13,349 nt of DNA from JBFHRB01 sp041591915 (GTDB lineage: Bacteria; Actinomycetota; Nitriliruptoria; Nitriliruptorales; Nitriliruptoraceae), in the NCBI GenBank assembly GCA_041591915.1, contig JBFHRB010000071.1:1-13349 (forward strand), written 5' to 3'. Every line of letters starts with the position of its first letter. The first letter of the stretch is position 1. The notes beneath the pieces are model-generated. The model did not search any database, was not told where the DNA came from, and worked only from the letters and a program-made list of their open reading frames with translations. Positions 5,521-11,607 of this stretch are shown here, piece after piece. The position numbers and the translations under genes were made by a program.

Positions 5521-6908
5521 CGCCCGGGCAGCAGCTCGTCGAGCGCGTTCGAGAGCAGGTCGGCCAGGAGGCCGTCCTGCGCTGGCGGGACCGTGCGGAG
5601 GTCCAGGATCACCCGGTCCCCCTCGATACGCGCGATGACCGGCTCGGCAGCCCCCTGCAGCCGCTGGGCCAGACGCTGGCCGAGGCCGGCGCCGTCGCCA
5701 TCGGACGGCCCGCCGATCGCGACGCCGAACGAGCGCAGGTCGGCACCGGGCAGCGACCCGCCGCCCGCGAGTGCCCGCGTCTGCACGACCACCGCGGGCT
5801 CGCCGATCTCGGCGACGAGCCGCTCGGCGCGCTCACGGATGCTGCGCGCGTCCGCCATGAGCATGGCCCACGTCGGGACGTCGACCGGTGGGTCGGCTCG
5901 CAGGTGCGACTCCAGCGTCGCCTCGAGCGCGGCGCGCTGGAGCTTGTCGATGCGCAACGCCCGCGCCAGCGGGTGCCGCTTGCAGCGCAGGACGAGGTCG
6001 CTGCGCCCGACGATGATCCCGGCCTGCGGGCCACCGAGCAGCTTGTCGCCGCTGAAGATCACGAGGTCGGCGCCCTCCCGAAGGGCCTGCTCGACGCTCG
6101 GTTCACCCTGGAAGCCGTCGCCGCGGTCGCGCACGAGGCCGGACCCCACGTCGTAGACGAGCGGGACGCGCTCGGCCTCGGCGACCTCGGCGAGGCGGCT
6201 GAGCTCGGGCGACTCCGTGAACCCGACGACCTCGTAGTTCGAGCGGTGCACGGCGAGGAACATCGCCGTGTCCTGGCCGACCGCCTCCCGGTAGTCCTCG
6301 ACGCGCGTCTTGTTGGTCGTCCCGACCTCGCGCAGGATCGCGCCGGAGGCCGCCATGATCTCGGGGAGCCGGAACGAACCGCCGATCTCGACGAGCTCAC
6401 CGCGGCTGACGACCGTCTCGCGCCCCGTCGACAGCGCGGCCAGCACGAGCAGGAGCGCCGCGGCCCCGTTGTTCACGACGGTGGCTGCCTCGGCGCCGCA
6501 CAGCTCGGCCGCGAGCGAGCCCACGTGCTCGGTCCGCGACCCGCGTGTCCCGGTGCGGAGGTCGTACTCGATGGTCGTGTAGCCGGCAGCGTCGGCGACC
6601 GCGTTGCGGGCGGCGGCGGACAGCGGGGCCCGGCCGAGGTTGGTGTGCAGGATCACCCCGGTCGCGTTGATGACGCGGGAGAGGCGCTGGTCGCGATGGG
6701 CCGCGAGCTCGGCCTCGGCCCGGGCGACGATCTCGTCGGCGCGCGGGATGACGACGCCCTTGCGTGCCTGCTCGCGGACGTCGGTGAGCACGCGACGGAT
6801 GGCGTCGGCGACCGGGCGGCGGCCGAACTGCGCGATGACGTCCTCAGCATCGTCGCGCTGCAGCAGCGCGTCGACCTGAGGGATGCGAGAGAGGTCCTGC
6901 CCGGTCAT
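5517..6908 (-). CDS. selA: L-seryl-tRNA(Sec) selenium transferase SelA
   Basis: This gene encodes 463 residues from ATG 6908, the same length as the E. coli enzyme. SelA is a PLP enzyme that converts Ser-tRNA(Sec) to Sec-tRNA(Sec) with selenophosphate. The N-terminal tRNA-binding region includes Ile-Pro-Gln-Val-Asp-Ala-Leu-Leu. The family block Ile-Asn-Ala-Thr-Gly-Val-Ile-Leu-His-Thr-Asn-Leu-Gly-Arg-Ala-Pro-Leu lies at about 80-96. Lys289 in Phe-Ser-Gly-Asp-Lys-Leu-Leu-Gly-Gly-Pro-Gln-Ala-Gly is the PLP Schiff-base lysine. An in-frame TTG at 6923 would add five residues; the ATG is preferred for length and start type, although its ribosome binding site is weak. The stop overlaps the selB start. 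The 69-aa gene lies 48 bases upstream on the same strand. No tRNA-Sec is visible on either side. Confidence 0.97.
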   Translation of the reverse strand: MTGQDLSRIPQVDALLQRDDAEDVIAQFGRRPVADAIRRVLTDVREQARKGVVIPRADEIVARAEAELAAHRDQRLSRVINATGVILHTNLGRAPLSAAARNAVADAAGYTTIEYDLRTGTRGSRTEHVGSLAAELCGAEAATVVNNGAAALLLVLAALSTGRETVVSRGELVEIGGSFRLPEIMAASGAILREVGTTNKTRVEDYREAVGQDTAMFLAVHRSNYEVVGFTESPELSRLAEVAEAERVPLVYDVGSGLVRDRGDGFQGEPSVEQALREGADLVIFSGDKLLGGPQAGIIVGRSDLVLRCKRHPLARALRIDKLQRAALEATLESHLRADPPVDVPTWAMLMADARSIRERAERLVAEIGEPAVVVQTRALAGGGSLPGADLRSFGVAIGGPSDGDGAGLGQRLAQRLQGAAEPVIARIEGDRVILDLRTVPPAQDGLLADLLSNALDELLPGR

Positions 6909-6956
6909 AGGCCGCGCATCCAACCAGACCCCCGTGGCGCCCGCCGACGAGTGCGG

Positions 6957-7166
6957 TCAGGCGGGCGAGTGACCGAACACGATGTCGCGGAGCACGTTCG
7001 CGGCGTGATCCCGATCGCGGAGCACGAGGGAGTCGGGAAGCACCCTGAGGAAGGCCGCGATGCGATCGCCCCCCTCCGCCTGACGGGCGACGCTGCGAAG
7101 CTGCAGCGGCGTGGTCGGGAAGGTCGCGTGGTCCAGCAACTGGAGCAGGAACAGCGGGATCCCCAT
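6957..7166 (-). CDS. DUF2795-like small protein
   Basis: This gene encodes 69 residues from ATG 7166. The frame stays open upstream to 7301, but the strong ribosome binding site GAGGTGA four bases before this ATG, and the basic, low-complexity character of the extension, decide the start. The pattern Phe-Pro-Thr-Thr-x-x-Gln-Leu-x-x-Val-Ala, then Phe-Leu-x-x-Leu-Pro-Asp, then a short helix, resembles DUF2795, a small cytoplasmic helical domain of unknown function common in actinobacteria. The resemblance is by eye only. It lies 156 bases after the acyl-CoA dehydrogenase gene and 48 bases before selA on the same strand, so it may share the sel transcript. Nothing in it suggests a selenium-specific role. 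Confidence 0.65.
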   Translation of the reverse strand: MGIPLFLLQLLDHATFPTTPLQLRSVARQAEGGDRIAAFLRVLPDSLVLRDRDHAANVLRDIVFGHSPA

Positions 7167-7170
7167 GGTG

Positions 7171-7177
7171 TCACCTC
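7171..7177 (-). promoter_or_regulatory. ribosome binding site of the 69-aa gene
   Basis: GAGGTGA on the - strand, four bases before ATG 7166, is close to the anti-16S consensus. It fixes the start of the small gene against a longer open frame. Confidence 0.7.
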
Positions 7178-7322
7178 GGCCCGGACGCACTCCGTCGACC
7201 GCCACCCGCGGTCTCCCCCCGATGCACCGGGAACAGCGGCGCAACCGTACGGATCCCGACGACCGGGTCACGAGCGGAGACACGTTCGTGCGGAACCGCA
7301 CAGGAGCCGTGCGCCCTGCGAC

Positions 7323-8486
7323 CTACAGCCCGAGCGAGCGCGATATCACCAGTTTCTGGACCTCACTGGCACCTTCGACGATGCGGAGGATCCGGATGAA
7401 ACGCCAGATCCGCTCGATCGGCACCTCGCGCATCAGCCCGGCCCCACCGAGGACCTGCATCGACCGGTCCGCCGCCCGGAACGCCATCTCCGTGTCGTAG
7501 AGCTTGACGATCGAGCTGTCGAGCATCGGGACCTCGCCCTGGTCGACCTGCCACGCGAGGTGGTAGGTCAGCCAGCGGGCAGCCTCGATCTCCACCTTCG
7601 TGTCGGCGAGCTGGAACGCGACCCCCTGGTTCTTGCCGAGCGGCTTGCCGAACGCCGTGCGCTGCTTGACGTGATCGACCGCGTACTCCAGGCAGAACTG
7701 TGCGAGGCCGAGGCACATCGCGCCGATGTAGGCGCGGCCCGCGTTGAGGAACCGCATCGCCGTGTAGAAGCCGAAGCCGACCTCGCCGACGACGTGGTCG
7801 TCGGGGACGGTCGCGTCCTCGAAGACGATCTCGTACGGGTGCGTGTCGGAGACGGTCCGTTGCTGGCGGACGACCGCGTACTGGTCACGTGGGACGACGA
7901 AGGCCGTGATGCCCCCGTGCGCACGCTTCTCCGCGTCGTTGACCGCGAACACGAGCGCGAAGTCCGCGCCGTCGGCGCCCGTGATGTAGTGCTTGGTGCC
8001 GTTGAGCACCCACCCGGCGGAGGTGTGCTCGGCCGACGTTCGGATCGCCTGCGCGTCCGACCCCGCCTCGGGCTCGGTCAGCGCGAAGCACATCGAGCCC
8101 TCCCCGCGCACGAGCGGGGAGAGGTAGCGGTCGCGGATGTGGGGCTGGGCATCGAGCAGGACGGGGCTCGGTGCCTCGGGGTTCGGCGGGCCCATGACCG
8201 CCTGCGCCAGGCGCAGCCCGCTCTCCCCGGTGTCCTCGACGAGCAGGGTCGTGCCGAGCGTGGAGACACCCTGGCCCCCGACCTCCTCGGGGAGGTAGCA
8301 CGCGTAGAACCCCTCCCGAGCGGAGCGGCGCCGGAGCTCGTGAGCGGCATCGCGCACCTCGTCGGAGAGGTGGTCGGCGTTGAGCGCGTCGCCGAGGCCC
8401 TCCTCGACCGGCCTGACCTCGCGCTCGAGGAAGCTCCGGTAGCTGGCGCGGAGCTGGGTCAGCTCCTCCGGGATGCGGAAGTCCAA
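7323..8486 (-). CDS. acyl-CoA dehydrogenase family protein
   Basis: This gene encodes 387 residues, the usual length for soluble FAD-dependent acyl-CoA dehydrogenases, which oxidise an acyl-CoA at the alpha-beta bond and pass electrons to ETF. The FAD/substrate motif Phe-Ala-Leu-Thr-Glu-Pro-Glu-Ala-Gly-Ser-Asp-Ala is at 134-145. Arg-Thr-Ala-Phe-Gly-Lys-Pro-Leu (276-283) and Gln-Val-Leu-Gly-Gly-Ala-Gly (344-350) are the usual C-terminal blocks. Glu371 in Ile-Val-Glu-Gly-Ala-Ser-Glu sits where medium- and short-chain enzymes keep the catalytic base. Chain length or branched-chain specificity cannot be read. The start is TTG, supported by a strong ribosome binding site. It lies 74 bases after the DUF5667-like gene on the same strand; CCCTAGGG and a TAGGGT -10-like element (8517-8522) in that gap suggest its own promoter. 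No ETF or other beta-oxidation gene is adjacent. Confidence 0.95.
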   Translation of the reverse strand: MDFRIPEELTQLRASYRSFLEREVRPVEEGLGDALNADHLSDEVRDAAHELRRRSAREGFYACYLPEEVGGQGVSTLGTTLLVEDTGESGLRLAQAVMGPPNPEAPSPVLLDAQPHIRDRYLSPLVRGEGSMCFALTEPEAGSDAQAIRTSAEHTSAGWVLNGTKHYITGADGADFALVFAVNDAEKRAHGGITAFVVPRDQYAVVRQQRTVSDTHPYEIVFEDATVPDDHVVGEVGFGFYTAMRFLNAGRAYIGAMCLGLAQFCLEYAVDHVKQRTAFGKPLGKNQGVAFQLADTKVEIEAARWLTYHLAWQVDQGEVPMLDSSIVKLYDTEMAFRAADRSMQVLGGAGLMREVPIERIWRFIRILRIVEGASEVQKLVISRSLGL

Positions 8487-8491
8487 CGTGG

Positions 8492-8498
8492 TCCCCTC
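8492..8498 (-). promoter_or_regulatory. ribosome binding site of the TTG-started dehydrogenase
   Basis: GAGGGGA on the - strand lies five bases before TTG 8486. It supports this rare start codon, since no ATG or GTG occurs nearby in frame and the protein N-terminus (Met-Asp-Phe-Arg-Ile-Pro-Glu-Glu) is typical for the family. Confidence 0.7.
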
Positions 8499-8560
8499 AC
8501 GACGGCTGGTGCGCCGACCCTAGGGCAGAGTCCCCGGCGCGCCGTGGTCCCCACCTGCGC

Positions 8561-9667
8561 TCAGCGTCCGTCGGTCGTGCCCGGCTCCCCGGACGGCGAG
8601 GGCTCCGGCGGGAGGGGCGACGGGTCGGGTCGGGGCGTCGGATCGTCCTTCGGGCTCGGCGAAGGAGACGGCGACGGGTCGTCCTTGGGGCTCGGGGACG
8701 GCGACGGCGACGGGTCCGTCTGGAACACCGTCACCGAGGTCTTGACCTGGCCGTCGACCCACCGGGCCTCGAAGACCACCCGATAGCCCTCGCGGGCGAA
8801 GCGGACGATGACCCATCGGGGTTCGTGTTCCCGGTCCGCCCGCCACGTCCAACCGTTGGCCGCCTCGACACCGGCGAGTCGGATGCCGCGATCGCCGACC
8901 TCGACGACCACGGCACCGGCCTCGGCCGCCCGGTAGCGCTGGCGCCGGGTGTCGTGCGTCGGCTCCTGGGCCGCCTGGTCACCGCCCGGCGTTGCCGCCG
9001 GCACGGGCGAGGCGTCGGTCGTCGGTGACGGCGAGGGAGTCGGGGACGGTGCGCGGGTCGGCGAGGGCTGCGACGAGATGGAGGCGTCAGTGGTCGGCTC
9101 GGACGAGGGCTCGCGCGTCCGCTCGGGTCGTGGTGTCCGGGTCGGCGACGGCGCGGGCTCGACCGTCTCCGGCGACGGTTCGGGCTCGACGGTCACGGCG
9201 TCACTGGCGGCATCGACATCCCGCGTGAGCGCGTCGAACTCGTCGGTCAGGCCCTCGCCGTCGCGCGAGGAGGCCACGGCGTCGCGCGCCGCGTCGACCG
9301 CCTGCAGCAGGTCGTCGGCCTCCGCACCGGCAGCCGCGAGCTCGCGGGCCTCCTCGATGCGGTGGCGGGCCCGGATGCTCGGGTCGAACGGGGCCCGGAC
9401 CGCCTCGGAGACCTGCTTGACGGGGTACAGCAGGTCGCCGGGCAGCGCGTTCTCGGCGGCTGCCACGGCGCCCAGCGGCGCAACGATCGCCGAGGTGGCG
9501 GCGACGAGGGCGGCGGCGCGGCGGCGCCACGCGAGCGCGATCGGGGCAGGGCGCAGTGAGGCGTCGATGGCGGCGAGGTGGCGCCGACGCGTGTCGACCG
9601 GCACGCCGGTGTCGAGCGCGTCGCGGAGGCGGCGCTCGAGGTCGCGGTCTTCGTGTGGCGTGTCCAT
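8561..9667 (-). CDS. DUF5667-like single-pass membrane protein, candidate anti-sigma factor
   Basis: This gene encodes 368 residues. An N-terminal cytoplasmic part of about 47 residues (Glu/Arg-rich helix) is followed by one membrane helix at about 48-72. Then comes Ala-Leu-Pro-Gly-Asp-Leu-Leu-Tyr-Pro-Val-Lys-Gln-Val-Ser-Glu (74-88), the hallmark of DUF5667, and a helical stretch to about 155. A Pro/Ser/Thr-rich linker (161-240) leads to a globular domain at about 246-315. The tail has two 12-residue Asp-(Pro-Ser)4-Pro-Lys-Asp repeats and more Pro-rich sequence. The start overlaps the sigma-factor stop (TGATG), and this order plus topology suggests it holds or senses for the ECF sigma factor. 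No zinc-binding anti-sigma (ZAS) His/Cys motif is seen. The outer globular domain is a diverged copy of the one repeated in the secreted protein of the same operon. The anti-sigma role is inference. Confidence 0.85.
   Translation of the reverse strand: MDTPHEDRDLERRLRDALDTGVPVDTRRRHLAAIDASLRPAPIALAWRRRAAALVAATSAIVAPLGAVAAAENALPGDLLYPVKQVSEAVRAPFDPSIRARHRIEEARELAAAGAEADDLLQAVDAARDAVASSRDGEGLTDEFDALTRDVDAASDAVTVEPEPSPETVEPAPSPTRTPRPERTREPSSEPTTDASISSQPSPTRAPSPTPSPSPTTDASPVPAATPGGDQAAQEPTHDTRRQRYRAAEAGAVVVEVGDRGIRLAGVEAANGWTWRADREHEPRWVIVRFAREGYRVVFEARWVDGQVKTSVTVFQTDPSPSPSPSPKDDPSPSPSPSPKDDPTPRPDPSPLPPEPSPSGEPGTTDGR
8645..8716 (-). repeat. two 36-bp tandem units coding a Pro-Ser repeat
   Basis: Units 8681-8716 and 8645-8680 each encode Asp-Pro-Ser-Pro-Ser-Pro-Ser-Pro-Ser-Pro-Lys-Asp, in frame within the C-terminal tail of the DUF5667-like protein. 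The units differ at a few bases, in a row of Pro-Ser codons near the 5' part of each unit. Such tails commonly span or attach to the cell wall; that use here is inference. Confidence 0.85.
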
Positions 9668-10233
9668 CACCCCTCCTGACGCTCGACGGGCGCCGTATCC
9701 GACGCCGGCGCCAGCAGAAGGCGCAGACGGGCCTCCCCGCGTGCGCACAGCGCGTAGACGGCGTCCCGCTCGATGCCCAGGATCTCCGCGACCTCGTGGC
9801 CCTCGAGGCTGGCGACCCGCCGCAGGAGGATGGCGGCGCGCTGGGCCTCGGTGAGCTGGCCCAGCGCCCGCAGCACGTCCGGGTCGGTGACCGCCTCGGC
9901 CACCGACCCGTAGGCGGCCTGCTCCGGCACGACGGCCGTCGGTATCTCCGGGCGTCGTCCGCGGCGACGGTGCACGTCGGCACAGCGGCGCCGGGTCGCG
10001 GTGTACAGCCAGGCCAGCAGCGCCCGGCCGTCGCCGCGGAACCGTCTGGCATGCCGCGTGAACCTCACGAAGACGTCCTGGACGACGTCCTCCGCCTGGT
10101 GGGGGTCACCGACGGCCCCGCGCGCGAACGCAAGGAGCTGCGGCGCCATGAGGTCGTACAGCTCGACGAACGCGGCGCGGTCCCGCTGCCGAAGCAGCGG
10201 GACCAGCGCGTCGAGTCGGTCGGCGTCGGTCAC
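9667..10233 (-). CDS. ECF-family RNA polymerase sigma factor
   Basis: This gene encodes 188 residues from GTG 10233, which begins Met-Thr-Asp-Ala-Asp-Arg-Leu. The frame is open upstream to 10404, but that extension is an Arg/Ser-rich shadow of the preceding gene. Sigma region 2 lies at about 18-92, with Asp-Pro-His-Gln-Ala-Glu-Asp-Val-Val-Gln-Asp-Val-Phe-Val at 43-56 and Ala-Trp-Leu-Tyr-Thr-Ala-Thr-Arg at 74-81. Region 4 lies at about 122-172, with the helix-turn-helix around Leu-Glu-Gly-His-Glu-Val-Ala-Glu-Ile-Leu-Gly-Ile (143-154). It is the usual two-domain ECF form and cytoplasmic. It starts 22 bases after the stop of the secreted repeat protein and overlaps the DUF5667-like gene by one base. 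No Shine-Dalgarno sequence is visible before the GTG. Confidence 0.95.
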   Translation of the reverse strand: MTDADRLDALVPLLRQRDRAAFVELYDLMAPQLLAFARGAVGDPHQAEDVVQDVFVRFTRHARRFRGDGRALLAWLYTATRRRCADVHRRRGRRPEIPTAVVPEQAAYGSVAEAVTDPDVLRALGQLTEAQRAAILLRRVASLEGHEVAEILGIERDAVYALCARGEARLRLLLAPASDTAPVERQEG

Positions 10234-10240
10234 CCGGCCA

Positions 10241-10246
10241 ACGCTA
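10241..10246 (-). promoter_or_regulatory. possible -10 giving a leaderless sigma-factor message
   Basis: TAGCGT on the - strand fits TAnnnT and ends seven bases before GTG 10233, so transcription could begin at the start codon itself. This would suit the lack of a ribosome binding site. No clear -35 is seen, so the gene may instead rely on read-through from upstream. Confidence 0.25.
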
Positions 10247-10255
10247 CGGCGTCGA

Positions 10256-11467
10256 TCAGCCGCCCGTCCCGTCCCGTGTGGCGTCCGTCGGCTTCGTGTC
10301 GGTCGGCTCGCTGTCGCGGGTCGGCTCCGGTGCCGGCTCGTACGTGGGCTCCGGCCCCGGCTCGGTCGGGCGCGGCTGCGGCTCGTCGACGGCCCGGACG
10401 ACACCGTGGCGGAGCTCGCCGTCCTCGAGCCGTGCCCAGAACAACACCTTCGTGTGGCCGTCGGTGAACGTCACGCTCACCTCCGTACGGGAGCGCCGGT
10501 GGACCTCGTGCCGCCAGCCGTCGGCCGACTTCGCCTCGACGTCGAGGATCGCCTCGCGCGACCAGGTCAGCGCGACCGCGCCGAAGTCACCGACGGGGAA
10601 GACCTCGTGCCTGGTGTCTGGCGGGGGCGGGTCGTCGTGGACCCGCTCGATGCCGTGACGAAGGCCGTCCTCGCCGAGCTTGGCCCAGAAGACGAGCTTG
10701 GTGGTCTCGTTCCAGAAGGCGACGCGGACGCCCGTCCGCTCACGGGTCACGATCTCCGAGCGCCAGCCGTCGGCCGTGCGCACGTGCACCTCGGTGATCG
10801 CCTCACGCGTCCAGGACAGCGCCACCGCCCCGGCCTCGCCGACCGGGAACACCTCGTGCTTGCTGTCCGGCGGCTCCTCGGCACGGCGGATGCCGTGGTC
10901 GAGGCCGTCCTCCGTCAGGTGCGCCCAGAAGCCCAGGATCACGTGGCCGTCCCTGAACACGACGAGGACGCGCCGCGGGCCGTCCTCGACGGTCTCCGAG
11001 CGCCAGCCCTCCGCGGTGCGGACGCCCGTGATGCGGACGCCGCAGCTGTTCCACGCGAGGCCCACGCTGCCCGCCTCGTCCACGGGGAAGACGTCGTGTC
11101 GGATCGGCTGGAGGTCACACGGGTGCGGGACCGGCCGCGGGTCGACCGGCACGGGGTCGATCGGGGTCGGCTCGGGGCGTGGTTGGCCGGGGAACGGCCC
11201 GACGATGCCAGGGGCCAGGCGGTCCCGGGCGACGTCCAGACCGGGCGCGTCGAGCCCGTCGACGGCCCGGCGCTCGAGCATCGCCCGGATGCGGGCCCAG
11301 AGCGCGAGGTCGTGGTCGCGGTCGCTGTGGTGGCCGGCGCGGTCGTGGGCCACGTCGGAGGCGCGGTCGCTCGGCCCTCCCTCGGTGATGTGGGCACTGG
11401 CGGCCGTGGGGACGGCGATCAGGACGCTCAGTGCGAGCACCATGATCGTTCGGGTCGTTCGTCGCAT
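10256..11467 (-). CDS. secreted protein with three copies of an uncharacterised ~75-residue domain
   Basis: This gene encodes 403 residues from ATG 11467, with GGAGA seven bases upstream; an open extension to 11515 is not needed. A Sec signal peptide (1-25) ends in Ala-Ser-Ala before His-Ile-Thr. A charged, His/Asp-rich helical segment (30-85) and a Pro-rich linker (90-118) follow. Three domain copies lie at about 124-197, 204-276 and 287-360, and the Pro/Glu/Thr-rich C-terminus has no membrane anchor or sortase signal. Each copy runs Phe-Pro-Val, an Ala-Gly or Phe-Gly turn, Ala-x-Gly-Trp-Arg, Val-x-Val-x-Phe, Phe-Trp-Ala-x-Leu and His-Gly. Cys117 and Cys142 could form a disulfide beside copy 1. 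I do not recognise the domain; mostly beta structure is inferred. It is the first gene of the sigma-factor unit and is divergent from the Wzz/BY-kinase gene. Confidence 0.85.
   Translation of the reverse strand: MRRTTRTIMVLALSVLIAVPTAASAHITEGGPSDRASDVAHDRAGHHSDRDHDLALWARIRAMLERRAVDGLDAPGLDVARDRLAPGIVGPFPGQPRPEPTPIDPVPVDPRPVPHPCDLQPIRHDVFPVDEAGSVGLAWNSCGVRITGVRTAEGWRSETVEDGPRRVLVVFRDGHVILGFWAHLTEDGLDHGIRRAEEPPDSKHEVFPVGEAGAVALSWTREAITEVHVRTADGWRSEIVTRERTGVRVAFWNETTKLVFWAKLGEDGLRHGIERVHDDPPPPDTRHEVFPVGDFGAVALTWSREAILDVEAKSADGWRHEVHRRSRTEVSVTFTDGHTKVLFWARLEDGELRHGVVRAVDEPQPRPTEPGPEPTYEPAPEPTRDSEPTDTKPTDATRDGTGG
10388..11098 (-). repeat. three diverged domain-coding repeats in the secreted protein gene
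   Basis: The copies occupy 10877-11098, 10640-10858 and 10388-10609, about 240-250 bp apart. Copies 2 and 3 are closest to each other (His-Glu-Val-Phe-Pro-Val-Gly start, Phe-Trp-Ala end). Copy 1 differs by its Asn-Ser-Cys turn. Divergence at DNA level shows an old duplication rather than a recent slippage array. A fourth relative is coded at 8723-8932 in the DUF5667-like gene. Confidence 0.85.
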
Positions 11468-11542
11468 GGTCGTGTCTCCGGTCGAGTCGTGCCCTCTCTG
11501 CTCCAACCGACGCACCAGCGGCCGACGATCTGACGGGGAGAT

Positions 11543-11575
11543 GTGAAGGAACCGTGAAGTCGTGAGGGTTACCCT
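11543..11575 (+). promoter_or_regulatory. putative ECF-type promoter with 11-bp direct repeat, upstream of the Wzz/BY-kinase gene
   Basis: GGAACC at 11548-11553 is a typical ECF -35 core. Sixteen bases later TACCCT (11570-11575) can serve as the -10, placing the transcript start near 11582 and leaving room for the ribosome binding site GGAGG at 11599-11603. GTGAAG occurs at 11543-11548 and 11554-11559, exactly 11 bp apart. Read on the - strand this is a pair of TTCAC elements like an OmpR/PhoP-type direct repeat. All of this is pattern reading. Confidence 0.35.
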
Positions 11576-11607
11576 CGCCCGACCGACGAGACACCCGGGG
11601 AGGTGTC

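Noticed and set aside
4048..6156. Long + strand open frame (702 codons) opposite selB and selA
   Set aside because: It is a shadow of two unmistakable genes, with no domain or ribosome binding site.
7288..7301. Hairpin GTGCG/CGCAC with a four-base loop after the dehydrogenase gene
   Set aside because: A stem of only five pairs with no T-run, which is expected by chance at this GC content.
6909..7322. Search for tRNA-Sec near selA
   Set aside because: No ~95-base cloverleaf with a TCA anticodon and GGTTCGA-type T-arm was found in the gaps; most of the interval is the 69-aa gene.
8645..8716. Possible CRISPR-like repeats
   Set aside because: Only two adjacent units, in frame and coding for Pro-Ser repeats, with no spacers.
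5904..8786. Very long + strand open frame (960 codons) opposite selA, the 69-aa gene and the dehydrogenase
   Set aside because: It spans several well-supported genes on the other strand, and its product is Arg/Glu/Asp/Val-rich without motifs. Such frames are common in GC-rich DNA.
10001..11533. 510-codon + strand open frame opposite the secreted protein gene
   Set aside because: The opposite strand has a signal peptide and three homologous domains; this frame is their shadow.
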